54,504 bases of DNA, taken from assembly GCF_002399615.1 (NCBI RefSeq), contig NZ_DHDZ01000029.1, positions 131,447 through 185,950 of the forward strand, given 5' to 3'. A model generated the notes under the pieces. The model was not told where the DNA came from, searched no databases, and saw nothing but the letters and a program-made list of their open reading frames with translations. Each line of letters opens with the position of its first letter. Position 1 is the first letter of the stretch. A program made the position numbers and the translations under genes. The DNA comes from Pedobacter sp. UBA4863. Its GTDB lineage: Bacteria > Bacteroidota > Bacteroidia > Sphingobacteriales > Sphingobacteriaceae. This document shows, one piece after another, positions 1 through 8,644 of the stretch.

Positions 1-21
1 TTATTGATAATGCACTACGGG

Positions 22-138
22 TGATATTAATATTTTACAGGCTGGGTTTGGTGGTGATACCAAACTATGGCTATGGGCTGTAGGCGGGTGTCTCCACCCG
101 CCTATGTATTTACTCTTATTGAAATTTAAACAGCTTCT
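22..138. repeat. Palindromic dispersed repeat, copy 1
   Basis: This copy shares a core with positions 866-968: TGATATTAATATTTTACAGG, a TTTGGT/ACCAAA hairpin (48-65) and a strong GGCGGGTG/CACCCGCC hairpin with a TCTC loop (83-102). The right end at 125-138 matches the right terminal repeat of copy 2 with one change. The left terminal repeat is missing, and about 16 extra bases lie between the hairpin and the right end. It is a diverged or truncated member of a small non-coding, MITE-like family. The two copies flank the methyltransferase gene. Confidence 0.75.
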
Positions 139-189
139 TAAAATGAATAATAATTTTGTTTGGCTGTTTGTAAGGCCTTGGCTAATTAG

Positions 190-720
190 TTAAAGTTTCA
201 TTTTGGCGAAAAAATCCCACAGTACAATTCCCGCCGAAATTACAATGTTAAACGAATGTTTGGTTCCGAACTGTGGTATTTCGATACATTTATCAATCTG
301 TTGCATGGCTTCATCGCTAACGCCATTTACTTCGTTGCCAAAAATCAGTACATATTTTTCTGTTAATAGGGGCTGGTTGGTATTCAGCATCACACTGTGT
401 TCTGCTTGCTCTATAGCGATGATTTGGTAGCCAAGCTGCCGATATTTAGCGATGGCTGTTAAGGTATCATCTATATGTTCCCAATCTACAGATTGTGTGG
501 CACCCAAGGCAGTTTTTTCAATTTCACGATGCGGAGGCTGAGCCGTAATACCGCATAATACCACTTTTTCAACCGAAAAACCATCAGCAGTTCTAAACAC
601 AGAACCAACGTTGTGCATACTGCGCACATTGTCTAACATAATTACTACCGGGAGTTTTTCTTGTGCCTTAAAGCCGTCTATATCAACCCTGTTTAATTCG
701 TCTAATTTTAGTTTTTTCAT
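190..720 (-). CDS. TrmH/SpoU-family RNA 2'-O-methyltransferase
   Basis: This 176-residue protein is a compact SPOUT methyltransferase that would transfer a methyl group from S-adenosylmethionine to a ribose 2'-OH in tRNA or rRNA. All three SpoU motifs are visible: NVGSVFRT at residues 37-44 (motif 1), IFGNEVNGVS at 126-135 (motif 2) and the knot-forming IPQFGTKHSFN...SAGI at 148-165 (motif 3). It has no N-terminal substrate-binding extension, so it is a single-domain form like TrmL or other minimal TrmH proteins. The exact target nucleotide cannot be told from sequence. The gene stands alone on the minus strand between two copies of a palindromic repeat. Confidence 0.9.
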   Translation of the reverse strand: MKKLKLDELNRVDIDGFKAQEKLPVVIMLDNVRSMHNVGSVFRTADGFSVEKVVLCGITAQPPHREIEKTALGATQSVDWEHIDDTLTAIAKYRQLGYQIIAIEQAEHSVMLNTNQPLLTEKYVLIFGNEVNGVSDEAMQQIDKCIEIPQFGTKHSFNIVISAGIVLWDFFAKMKL

Positions 721-1255
721 TTTTTAGTAACATGAATGAAATTATGCCATTTATAATAGCATATTCAATAGGATTTGTAAAGCTAAGTATATATTAATTA
801 TAACCTGTTGTGTATTTAGCCACAGATACACAGATTTTTGTTTTTTTCTAAGAAACTGTTTAAAAATGATATTAATATTTTACAGGTTGGGTTTGGTGAT
901 GACACCAAACTATAGCTATGGGCTGTAGGCGGGTGTCACCACCCGCCTAGGAAATTTAAACAGTTTCTAAATTTCCCTAGACTTTTATCCTTTTGGCACC
1001 TGTGGCTAAATCTCCCAAATGCACGACGGTTAATTATAGTTTAATTGTGCCTTTGTCTTTTTAGTAATATTTCGATAATTTGGTTTCCATATCGCTAAGA
1101 AATGATGATATTTAGCTATAATTGTAATGCTAAAAACAAGGCTTACAATAAGAATAATTGAGCCCTTACTGCTTAACTATTTGCTAAACATGTACTACAG
1201 TTAGCTGTAAATCTTGTAGCGTATCCTTTGTTTCTAAAACCCAATTTATAAATAG
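721..1255. other. Intergenic region upstream of galM
   Basis: This gap of about 535 bp contains the complete repeat copy at 851-968. The rest is AT-rich, with no credible ORF, RNA gene or full promoter. A near match to the Bacteroidota -7 box (TATCCTTTG, one base too long between TA and TTTG) lies near 1218, about 30 bp before galM, without a clear TTTG partner. Confidence 0.5.
851..968. repeat. MITE-like element with 14 bp terminal inverted repeats, copy 2
   Basis: The 118 bp unit is bounded by a perfect 14 bp inverted repeat, AGAAACTGTTTAAA at 851-864 and its complement at 955-968. Inside are two hairpins, TTTGGT/ACCAAA and GGCGGGTG/CACCCGCC (loop TCAC). There is no coding capacity. It shares its core with copy 1 at 22-138. 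No convincing target-site duplication is visible. Confidence 0.75.
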
Positions 1256-2305
1256 ATGAAAGTTAATCAACTACCAACGGGCATATTTGTTGCTGAGAAA
1301 GAAATAATTGCTGTAGAACTTAGCAACGCCAAAGGCACATATGTTAAATTGTTTAATTACGGCACTATTATCAACAAGTTTTTGGTTAAAAATGCGAAAG
1401 GCGAAATACAAGATATTGTATTGGGTTTTGATGACATCGAAGGTTATCTCAGCGAAGCTTATTTGTCTAACTATCCGTATTTAGGTGCCATTGTGGGCAG
1501 GTATGCCAATCGTATTAAAAATGGCGAGTTTAGTGTAACAGGCACCCATTATCAATTGCCACGTAACAATGGCAACGATTGCTTGCATGGTGGCGTTAAC
1601 GGTTTCGATAAAAAGGTTTGGGACATTATAGCTGTTGCCGATGAACCTAGTGCTACGGTTACGTTTCAGTATTTTAGTTTAGATGGCGAAGAGGGATTTC
1701 CGGGAGATTTGGCAATACAGTTAAAGTTTACGCTCACCGAAAACGATGAATTGGTGTTAGCCTACACGGCAGATACAGACGAAGCTACACCAATTAACTT
1801 AACGCACCATAGTTATTTTAACCTAGCTACCAGCCAAGGGGACGTAAGGTTGCACCATCACCAAATGAACGCCTCTAATTGGTTGGCGCAAGATTCTAAC
1901 TTTGTGGTAACTGGCGAATTAATTCCTGTAGAAGGTACACACCACGATTTTAGAAAAGGGAAAGCCATAGGAGAGGGCTGGGACGAAGAAAATGGTTACG
2001 ACCAAAGCTATGTGTTGGATAAAACTTATGGCGATTTAACATTAGCCAGCAAAACCAGCAGCAAAGAAAGCGGTTTAACCTTATCAATTTATACCACAGA
2101 ACCAGTTGCACATTTTTATACCGCTAAATATAACGATGTTGAAAATGGCAAAAATGGGAAAGCATACCAAGCATTTAGTGGTTTTTGTGTAGAAACACAG
2201 CATGCGCCAAACTCAATTAATATACCAGCATTTCCATCTACGGTTTTACAACCTGAAGAGATTTATCACCAAACCACCATTTATAAAATAGCGGTAAATA
2301 ATTAG
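1256..2305 (+). CDS. galM: Aldose 1-epimerase (galactose mutarotase)
   Basis: This 349-residue enzyme interconverts alpha and beta anomers of galactose or glucose and feeds the Leloir pathway. Family landmarks are NRIKNG near residue 85, the NLTHHSYFNL segment carrying the conserved histidine, ENGYDQSYVLD, and FCVETQHAPNSIN near the C terminus with the catalytic glutamate. Length is typical. No signal peptide is seen, so it should be cytosolic, unlike many secreted Bacteroidota mutarotases. It stands alone, and no other galactose genes are nearby. It converges on the nucleoside phosphorylase gene. Confidence 0.93.
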   Translation: MKVNQLPTGIFVAEKEIIAVELSNAKGTYVKLFNYGTIINKFLVKNAKGEIQDIVLGFDDIEGYLSEAYLSNYPYLGAIVGRYANRIKNGEFSVTGTHYQLPRNNGNDCLHGGVNGFDKKVWDIIAVADEPSATVTFQYFSLDGEEGFPGDLAIQLKFTLTENDELVLAYTADTDEATPINLTHHSYFNLATSQGDVRLHHHQMNASNWLAQDSNFVVTGELIPVEGTHHDFRKGKAIGEGWDEENGYDQSYVLDKTYGDLTLASKTSSKESGLTLSIYTTEPVAHFYTAKYNDVENGKNGKAYQAFSGFCVETQHAPNSINIPAFPSTVLQPEEIYHQTTIYKIAVNN

Positions 2306-2322
2306 TGGTCTTTTTTTGCAAG

Positions 2323-2358
2323 GTATAGTTCTAGGTGATGGGAACTGTACATATTTTT
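2323..2358 (+). terminator. Possible terminator after galM
   Basis: GTATAGTTC (2323-2331) can pair with GAACTGTAC (2342-2350) with one wobble, followed by ATATTTTTG. It lies between two convergent genes. The stem is only moderately stable. Confidence 0.45.
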
Positions 2359-2362
2359 GAAT

Positions 2363-3223
2363 CTAAATTCTTTCTAGTATTGTGGTAATGGCTTTGTTTA
2401 CAATAACATTTGGATTATTGCTAAACTCAAAATTTACTCTGCTTGCTAAAATGGCATTAATAGACAATGCTTTATGCCCCAATGTTTTTGCCAGTGCATA
2501 AATTCCGGCAGTTTCCATTTCTAAGTTGGTAATGCGGTTTGCGCCACTTTTAAAACTGTTTAGCCTGCCTATAAAATTAGCCACTGCATTTTTGGCCCTA
2601 ACTTGTCGGCCTTGTGGCGCATAAAAGCCAGGTGCTGTAGCGGTAATTCCCGTTGGCATGTCGTACGCAAATTGTTGTAGCAGGTTTTCGTTGGCTTGCG
2701 TTAAATATGGTTTTATGCCAGCTAAGTCTTTAAAATATGTGTTAATATCGGATAGTAGTTCCTCCTCTTTTTCCGATAATTTTTGCTCGTAATAGTGCAT
2801 CAGCGCATCGAAACCTAAACCATAAGACGAAGCCAAAACGGTTCCCATGGGAATGTCTGGCTGTACTGCGCCAGAAGTGCCAATTCTAATGATATTTAAT
2901 GATTTTAGTTCGTTTTTGATGGTTCGGCTATCAAAATCAATATTTACTAAAGCATCTAGTTCATTAAAAACAATATCGATATTATCTGTTCCAATTCCGG
3001 TAGAGATCACGGTAATGCGTTTTTTTCCAATATAGCCCGTATGTGTAATAAACTCACGTTTACCCTTTTTTAGCTCAATACGATCAAAATGTTTACTTAC
3101 TTCGGGTACACGGTCTAAATCGCCAACGGTAATTACCGTATCGGCAATATCTTCTGGTAGTAAGTTTAAATGGTAAATGCTTCCGTCTGGATTAATAATT
3201 AAATCGGCTGCTGATAATTTCAT
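2363..3223 (-). CDS. Nucleoside phosphorylase (uridine phosphorylase-like, PNP/UDP family)
   Basis: This 286-residue protein belongs to the PNP/UDP phosphorylase superfamily, which splits nucleosides with phosphate into base and ribose 1-phosphate. Visible family elements are the phosphate-binding GD at 34-35, GIGTDN at 76-81, RIGTSG at 113-118 and the nucleoside-binding EMET at 235-238. The EMET element and the long insert around residues 140-190 are seen in Bacteroidota members annotated as uridine phosphorylase or AMP nucleosidase-like. Substrate preference is not certain. The gene is separated by 70 bp from the yigZ-like gene upstream and may be transcribed with that operon. Confidence 0.85.
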   Translation of the reverse strand: MKLSAADLIINPDGSIYHLNLLPEDIADTVITVGDLDRVPEVSKHFDRIELKKGKREFITHTGYIGKKRITVISTGIGTDNIDIVFNELDALVNIDFDSRTIKNELKSLNIIRIGTSGAVQPDIPMGTVLASSYGLGFDALMHYYEQKLSEKEEELLSDINTYFKDLAGIKPYLTQANENLLQQFAYDMPTGITATAPGFYAPQGRQVRAKNAVANFIGRLNSFKSGANRITNLEMETAGIYALAKTLGHKALSINAILASRVNFEFSNNPNVIVNKAITTILERI

Positions 3224-3293
3224 GCTAAAAAATGTTAGTACAACAATTTAAGGAAATTTAAAGAATATTATGTTAAAGGTAGTTTGTATTAAG

Positions 3294-3908
3294 TTAAAAC
3301 GTGCCAATATACTTGGTTTTTACACCTTCAATTTTATCAAATTTGCTAATTACTTGATTTAAGTGAGCTTTTCTTACTTCGAACTTTAATGTACATTGCA
3401 AATCAAACTCTTGGCTTAGTATGTTTAGTTGTTCTTCTTTAATTATACGCATCACATCGTTCATCATGAGGTAGTCAAACGCTAGTTCATATACGTCATT
3501 TACTGTTTTAGAGGTGATTTCAGTTTCGTTCAACGCCTCAACCGTAGCAGTCTTGTAAGCGTTAATTAAGCCAGGCACACCTAATAAAGTACCGCCAAAG
3601 TACCGAACTACCACCACTAAAATATTGGTTACATCGGCCGACAATAAGGCATTTAAAATGGGCCTGCCGGCGGTTCCAGAAGGTTCGCCATCATCATTAA
3701 ACTTGTGTACGCTCCTGTCGGGCGTTAAACGCAAGGCCCAGCAGAAATGCCTGGCCTTAGTATGTTCTGCTCGTAGCTTCGCTAGCAAGTCCTTAATTTC
3801 GCCTTCGTTGTTAATAGGATAGGCGTAGGCGATAAATTTACTGCCTTTATCTCTAAAAATGCCTTCGCTTGCTCTTGAAATGGTTTGGTAGGTATCGCTA
3901 AACAGCAT
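3294..3908 (-). CDS. YigZ/IMPACT family protein
   Basis: The product is an IMPACT/YigZ protein of 204 residues if started at ATG 3908. A longer reading from 3941 is open but lies almost wholly inside the EamA gene. Conserved stretches are FRDKGSKFIAY, HTKARHFCWAL, DDGEPSGTAGRPIL and VVRYFGGTLLGVPGL, all diagnostic of the N-terminal UPF0029 domain; a ferredoxin-like C-terminal domain follows. The biochemical role in bacteria is unsettled; the eukaryotic relative regulates the GCN2 kinase. The chosen start overlaps the end of the EamA gene by 11 bp, so translation is probably coupled within the ribD-EamA-yigZ operon. Confidence 0.88.
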   Translation of the reverse strand: MLFSDTYQTISRASEGIFRDKGSKFIAYAYPINNEGEIKDLLAKLRAEHTKARHFCWALRLTPDRSVHKFNDDGEPSGTAGRPILNALLSADVTNILVVVVRYFGGTLLGVPGLINAYKTATVEALNETEITSKTVNDVYELAFDYLMMNDVMRIIKEEQLNILSQEFDLQCTLKFEVRKAHLNQVISKFDKIEGVKTKYIGTF

Positions 3909-4764
3909 AATTTTTTGATAAAGTGATAAGCACAATTGCAATCAATGCCAATACAAGGCCCAAGTAGTTCCATTTGCTTAGTTTTTCGTTGAAAACCCAA
4001 ATGCCAATTAAACTACCCATTATAATTACGCCTATATTCATGGCGGCAAACACTGTTGATGGATTGTTGGCCATTTGTTGGTGCGCTTTAAGGTAAAATA
4101 AAATGTTACCAAAGTTAAAAAGCCCTAAAATACAGCCACAAACAAAGTTAATGAACTGCAATTTGGTTTTCTTTTTAATCACAAGGTAAAATAAATACAG
4201 CAACGATAACGTAAAGGCAATGCAGTAAATGAAAAATAACGAAGTGGTGTAAGGTACCGTAGTTGATTGACTAACTAGTTTAAAGAGCACATCTACCACT
4301 CCAAAACCAAGAAATACCAATAACAAGTACAGCCAACTTTTTTTGTTCGACATACGGTCGCTTTTGCGGTACATGGTAAAAATAATGGCTGCAAAACCAA
4401 ATACAATGCCCACTTCTTTATAACGGTCAAAACTTTCCTTAAAAAAGAAAAAAGCTGCACTTAACGAGATAAAAAGCGACAAACGTTGTGCAATGTCTGT
4501 TCTAGCCAAACCGGCGTTGCGTACCGCTAAGCCAAGTACTATAAAAAGACTTGGCATCAATATCCCTAAAAGCCAATAAATAGGCGAAAAATTACTGATG
4601 CTTAAGCTGTTTGCTGCTGGTTTAAAAAAGAACAGACTTAAGCAAATGGCAAACAGATAATTCCAAGTAATGGCCTGTATAATGTTAATTTGGTAACGCT
4701 TGGCTAATTTAAACAGCACGCCTACCGTTACGCTGCACACAATGCTTAGTGCTAAATAAATCAT
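3898..4764 (-). CDS. EamA-family (DMT) transporter
   Basis: This 288-residue membrane protein has about ten hydrophobic segments arranged as two similar halves, as in drug/metabolite transporters of the EamA family. Short charged loops such as KRYQ and KKKTK separate the helices. The substrate cannot be inferred. ATG 4764 overlaps the ribD stop codon by four bases (ATGA), and the 3' end overlaps yigZ. It may therefore export or import a compound related to riboflavin, but co-transcription alone does not show that. Confidence 0.85.
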   Translation of the reverse strand: MIYLALSIVCSVTVGVLFKLAKRYQINIIQAITWNYLFAICLSLFFFKPAANSLSISNFSPIYWLLGILMPSLFIVLGLAVRNAGLARTDIAQRLSLFISLSAAFFFFKESFDRYKEVGIVFGFAAIIFTMYRKSDRMSNKKSWLYLLLVFLGFGVVDVLFKLVSQSTTVPYTTSLFFIYCIAFTLSLLYLFYLVIKKKTKLQFINFVCGCILGLFNFGNILFYLKAHQQMANNPSTVFAAMNIGVIIMGSLIGIWVFNEKLSKWNYLGLVLALIAIVLITLSKNYAV

Positions 4765-5813
4765 GCTTTTATCCGTTTAATTATCCTTAATTGGTCGTCA
4801 CCTATAAAAAGCTCCTCTAAAGTTTCGCCGCTAATTTTTGGAGCTTCTATGCCACTTGTCCATTGTGTTTTGCTGGTAAATATACGAGCTTCGTCCCATA
4901 AATTTGCCGCTATAAACTGCTGAAGTATTTGTGCGCCCCCCTCAATAATTACGGCTTGTATATCCATTAAATAAAGCTGGTACGCTATTTTTTGCGCTAG
5001 GTAAAAATGTATGTCTTCCATTTGCACGTAGTGGATGTTGTTTACCACATCGGTTTTTACCTCGTTAAAAATAATGGTTTTGGCGGTATTGTTATGGATG
5101 TGGTAGTCTAATGGAATGTCTAAATTTTTATCGATAACAATACGTATAGGGTTTTTGCCTGCCACCTCTCTGGTGTTCAATTGCGGATTATCAACTAATA
5201 CGGTGTTTTTTCCTACTAAAATAGCGTCTTCTTCGCTGCGCCATTTATGGGTAAGTGCTTTTGCCTCTGGACCAGAAATCCATTGTTGCAACTGGTTGGT
5301 AGGCGCAAAGAAACCATTTGCCGTTTGTGCCCACTTAAGGATAAAATAAGGCCTGTGTTCTTTAATTCGAGTAAAAAAGCGCCTGTTTATAAATTCACAT
5401 TCGTCTTTTAGTACCCCCGCAAAAACTTCAATTCCTGCGTTCTTTAATTTGGCCATGCCTTTTCCATTTATACCTTCAAATGGATCGGTATTGCCAATAA
5501 TTATCCTTTTTAACTGATGTTTTATCAATAAGTCTGCGCAAGGAGGTGTTTTGCCAAAATGTGCGCAAGGCTCTAAAGTAACATAAGCGGTGGCATTTTT
5601 TAATAAATCGGCAGCGGCGTTTCCATAGTTCTCCAACACATTTTTAATTGCATTAACTTCGGCATGTGCTTGGCCAATTTTTTGATGGTAACCTTCGCCA
5701 ATAATGGTGTTGTTATGAACAATTACACAGCCAACCATAGGGTTCGGGCTAACTTTGCCCATGCCTAAAATGGCCAGTTCAATACAACGACGCATATAAA
5801 ATTCATGTTCCAT
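4761..5813 (-). CDS. ribD: Bifunctional riboflavin biosynthesis deaminase/reductase RibD
   Basis: RibD deaminates diaminohydroxyphosphoribosylaminopyrimidine and then reduces the ribosyl side chain, two early steps in riboflavin synthesis. The N-terminal deaminase domain shows the zinc site HAE at 50-52 with PC at 82-83 and C92, numbered from ATG 5813. The C-terminal reductase domain carries KWAQTANGF and the WRSEEDAILVGKNTVLVDNPQL block. A reading frame open from 5867 adds 18 residues, but alignment to the family favours the start MEHEFYMRRCIELA at 5813, giving 350 residues. It heads an operon with the EamA transporter and yigZ and is divergent from prmC. Other rib genes are not in the window. 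Confidence 0.93.
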   Translation of the reverse strand: MEHEFYMRRCIELAILGMGKVSPNPMVGCVIVHNNTIIGEGYHQKIGQAHAEVNAIKNVLENYGNAAADLLKNATAYVTLEPCAHFGKTPPCADLLIKHQLKRIIIGNTDPFEGINGKGMAKLKNAGIEVFAGVLKDECEFINRRFFTRIKEHRPYFILKWAQTANGFFAPTNQLQQWISGPEAKALTHKWRSEEDAILVGKNTVLVDNPQLNTREVAGKNPIRIVIDKNLDIPLDYHIHNNTAKTIIFNEVKTDVVNNIHYVQMEDIHFYLAQKIAYQLYLMDIQAVIIEGGAQILQQFIAANLWDEARIFTSKTQWTSGIEAPKISGETLEELFIGDDQLRIIKRIKA

Positions 5814-5883
5814 CTCTGCAAAAATAGATTTTATTTTCTCATTTAGCCCTGAAAATATAATTAACAAAAGCTGTATTATTAAC

Positions 5884-5891
5884 TACTTTTG
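5884..5891 (+). promoter_or_regulatory. Candidate -7 box of prmC
   Basis: TACTTTTG matches the Bacteroidota TAnnTTTG box exactly and ends five bases before the prmC ATG, so the mRNA would be leaderless or nearly so. No TTTG lies 19-21 bp upstream, which weakens the call. Confidence 0.35.
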
Positions 5892-5895
5892 TACG

Positions 5896-6774
5896 ATGAA
5901 GTTAGTAGAAATAGCCACGATATACCAAGAAAAATTAGTTGAATTATATGATTCGGAAGAAGCGCATTCATTATTTCTGCTAGTTTTGGAGGAGTTGCTG
6001 GGTTATAAAAGAACGGATTATATTCTTAATAAACAGACCAACGTTAATGAAGTTGATTTGTTAAAGCTAAATACTACATTGCTTGATTTAAGTTGCGGAA
6101 AACCAATACAGTATATTTTTGGATATACCGAATTTTATGGTTTAAAATTCAAGGTAAATCCGTCGGTTTTAATACCCCGACCAGAAACCGAAGAGTTGGT
6201 TGCCTGGATTTTATCCATATACAACTCTCCGATAGCTGCTAATTCAAATACTTCTAATGCCGAAACAACTATACTTGATTTAGGTACGGGCAGTGGTTGT
6301 ATTGCTATAGCCTTAAAAAAACATTTGCCAAATGCACAGGTGTCCGCTATAGATATTTCTTCGGAAGCATTAACAACAGCAAAAGAAAATGCGGTACTAA
6401 ATAAAGTAACTATAGCCTTTGTAGAAGACGATATGCTTCAGCTTTCTTCATCAAAATACCCAAAATTTGACGTGATTGTTAGTAATCCGCCATATATCAA
6501 GGAAAATGAGAAGCCAGAAATGCATACTAACGTACTGCACAACGAACCACATACCGCCTTGTTTGTTAGTAATGAACAACCTTTAGTATTTCATGAAGCC
6601 ATTGCAGATTTTGCTTTGAAAACGTTAAAACCTCATGGTCATTTGTTTTTCGAAATTAACGAGTTTTTATCTAATGAAATGGTAGATATGTTAAAGCTTA
6701 AATCGTTTAATAACATTGAGTTAAAAAAAGATATAAATGGTAAATATCGGATGTTATTAGCTAGTAGATATTAA
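5896..6774 (+). CDS. prmC: Peptide chain release factor N5-glutamine methyltransferase
   Basis: PrmC methylates the glutamine of the GGQ motif of release factors RF1 and RF2. The 292-residue protein has the usual N-terminal helical domain with the GKPIQYIFGYTEFYG element, followed by a Rossmann methyltransferase domain. LDLGTGSGCIAIAL begins at residue 127 (SAM binding) and NPPYI spans 197-201, the motif that positions the glutamine amide. Length is normal. It is divergent from ribD and convergent with the recombinase gene; no operon partner is evident. Confidence 0.93.
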   Translation: MKLVEIATIYQEKLVELYDSEEAHSLFLLVLEELLGYKRTDYILNKQTNVNEVDLLKLNTTLLDLSCGKPIQYIFGYTEFYGLKFKVNPSVLIPRPETEELVAWILSIYNSPIAANSNTSNAETTILDLGTGSGCIAIALKKHLPNAQVSAIDISSEALTTAKENAVLNKVTIAFVEDDMLQLSSSKYPKFDVIVSNPPYIKENEKPEMHTNVLHNEPHTALFVSNEQPLVFHEAIADFALKTLKPHGHLFFEINEFLSNEMVDMLKLKSFNNIELKKDINGKYRMLLASRY

Positions 6775-6828
6775 CCTTTGGTTGGGTATTAGTTTTTTGA
6801 TGAGCAAGTTTTAATAGGTTGTTCACTC

Positions 6829-7728
6829 TTAGGCCCTTGGATGAAATTCAGTAATTACCGTCTTTAGGTAATCTCTATCTAAGTGCATATAAATCTCAGT
6901 AGTTGTAATGCTGGCATGTCCAAGCATGTCTTGTATGGCACGTAAATCGGCACCGCCTTCAATTAAATGAGTGGCAAAAGAGTGGCGTAAGGTGTGCGGA
7001 CTAATGCTTTTAGTTATACCTGCTGCCACTGCCAAGGATTTTATAAGGTTAAAGATAGCGATACGAGAAAGTTTGGTGCCAAAACGATTTAAGAAGATGA
7101 AATCTTCATTGCCCTTTTTTATGGTTTGATGCACCCTCACTTCTGTAAGGTATATTTTTACCAACTTTAAGGCGGTAGCACCAATAGGCACAATGCGTTC
7201 TTTATTGCCTTTGCCAATTACCCGCAAAAATTCTGTTTCTTCAAAAAGGTTAGATATTTTTAGATCTGTCAGTTCACTAACCCTTAGGCCACAACTGTAA
7301 AGTACCTCAATAATGGCCTTATTTCTCATGCCTTCTGGTTTAGATGCATCTATGGCAGCAATAAGTAGATCAATTTCGTGTACACTTAAAGTATCGGGTA
7401 GTTTTCTGCTAATTTTAGGGGTTTCTAGCAGTGCTGACGGATCGTTTGTAATAATGTTTTCTTGTGCTAAATAAAGAAAAAAAGATTTTATACCCGAAAT
7501 AATACGCGATTGTGTGCTGGCTTGTGCGCCAAGTTCATTTAACCAAGCCACAAAATCACGTAAATCTGGTAGGCTTATGGTAGTTAAAGAGGTGTTTTTT
7601 TCGTTAATAGCCAGGTATTGGAATAGTTTCTCTACATCTTGGCAATAAGCATTAATGCTATTCGCAGCTAACGAACGCTCTAGCTTAAGGTAAGCAGAAA
7701 ATCCTTTTAAATAAGATTGCGTATTCAT
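6829..7728 (-). CDS. Tyrosine recombinase XerC/XerD
   Basis: This 299-residue site-specific recombinase resolves chromosome dimers at dif together with FtsK. All catalytic residues are visible: R149 (CGLRVSEL), K173 (GKGNKER), H245 and R248 (HTLRHSFATHL), H271 (LGH) and the nucleophile Y280. The N-terminal SAM-like core-binding domain covers roughly residues 5-90. Length and conservation are those of housekeeping Xer proteins, and the neighbours prmC and aroQ are conserved genes, so it is not a mobile-element integrase. Whether it is XerC or XerD cannot be decided from one copy. Confidence 0.9.
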   Translation of the reverse strand: MNTQSYLKGFSAYLKLERSLAANSINAYCQDVEKLFQYLAINEKNTSLTTISLPDLRDFVAWLNELGAQASTQSRIISGIKSFFLYLAQENIITNDPSALLETPKISRKLPDTLSVHEIDLLIAAIDASKPEGMRNKAIIEVLYSCGLRVSELTDLKISNLFEETEFLRVIGKGNKERIVPIGATALKLVKIYLTEVRVHQTIKKGNEDFIFLNRFGTKLSRIAIFNLIKSLAVAAGITKSISPHTLRHSFATHLIEGGADLRAIQDMLGHASITTTEIYMHLDRDYLKTVITEFHPRA

Positions 7729-7813
7729 TTATTGCTGTTTTTTTTATAACATTGTGCAAAGCAATATTACAAAAAATAAGCTTGTTCAATTTATTATAGC
7801 CAAAAAAACGATC

Positions 7814-8227
7814 ATGAAAATTCAAATCATCAATGGGCCTAACTTAAACCTATTAGGCGTACGCGAACCATCAATATATGGGAATGAGCCTATTGAAGGG
7901 TATATTGAAAAATTAAGGGAACAATATCCAATTATCCAGATAGATTATTTTCAGAGCAATATAGAAGGCGAACTAATTAACAAGTTGCATGAGGTGGGTT
8001 TTTCTTACGATGGCATTATTTTAAATGCAGCAGCCTATACGCACACTTCTATTGCTATTGCCGATGCCATAGCTGCCATAAAAACGCCAGTAGTAGAGGT
8101 GCATATTTCAAATATTTATGCCAGAGAAGAGTTTAGGCACGTATCTTATTCTGGTCGCAATTGCAGAGGCGTGCTTACCGGCTTTGGTCTAAACGGCTAT
8201 CGTTTAGCCTTAGAGAGCTTTTTGTAG
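7814..8227 (+). CDS. aroQ: Type II 3-dehydroquinate dehydratase
   Basis: AroQ converts 3-dehydroquinate to 3-dehydroshikimate in the shikimate pathway. The 137-residue product starting MKIQIINGPNLNLLG at 7814 has the exact N terminus expected of the family; 20 extra codons upstream are open but are not part of it. GPNLNLLG, the flexible loop REPSIYG with its catalytic tyrosine at 22, NAAAYTHTSIAIADA and the EVHISNIYAREEFRH segment with the active-site histidine are present. It is divergent from the recombinase gene. AroE, a later step of the same pathway, is at 38847-39596. Confidence 0.94.
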   Translation: MKIQIINGPNLNLLGVREPSIYGNEPIEGYIEKLREQYPIIQIDYFQSNIEGELINKLHEVGFSYDGIILNAAAYTHTSIAIADAIAAIKTPVVEVHISNIYAREEFRHVSYSGRNCRGVLTGFGLNGYRLALESFL

Positions 8228-8644
8228 GCCATCAACTGCCTAAGAAGTGGCTTGTTGTTTAAATATTAGATCTTCATGATTGCCGTGTAAATTCAATATA
8301 TCGGTTGTTAAAGGATTTGAGCGTAAATCATTTCCCTTTATATAAGAAGCTTTACATAAAAAAAAAATGTAGTCAATAGCAAACAATAAAGCTTCTTTTT
8401 TTAGTGTCATTTTACCTTTTTTTATTTTTTATCAACAGGTTTTACTTTTTTAAAAAAGCCGAATAATGATACTTAAGTGACGTTTTTATGCTTTTAAGGA
8501 GTAGGCTTTATTGCAGCAAATGTTTTGGTTTGGCACAGTTTTTTCAAAAGCTAACAGGTAAAGTAAGCATAGCGGTAGAGAAGCAAAGAATGCAAACTAT
8601 TTTAATGTAAATGTGTTTGCTTCTATAGATTAAAACTAGAAATA
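8228..8644. other. Intergenic region with long-loop hairpin
   Basis: This gap of about 417 bp has no credible ORF. The main feature is the inverted repeat at 8344-8397, listed separately. The remainder is AT-rich, and no clear promoter was recognised before the lipoprotein gene at 8645. Confidence 0.5.
8344..8400 (+). terminator. Inverted repeat with T-run, possible aroQ terminator or small RNA end
   Basis: AAGAAGCTTTA (8344-8354) is perfectly complementary to TAAAGCTTCTT (8387-8397), which is followed by a T-run. The 32 nt loop is long for a simple terminator and contains an A-run. Confidence 0.4.

Noticed and set aside
6829..7728. Integrase of a mobile element
   Set aside because: Size, motifs and housekeeping neighbours fit XerC/XerD; no att sites or cargo are visible.
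7754..7813. N-terminal extension of AroQ
   Set aside because: The extra 20 codons do not belong to the family, and the start at 7814 gives the standard N terminus.
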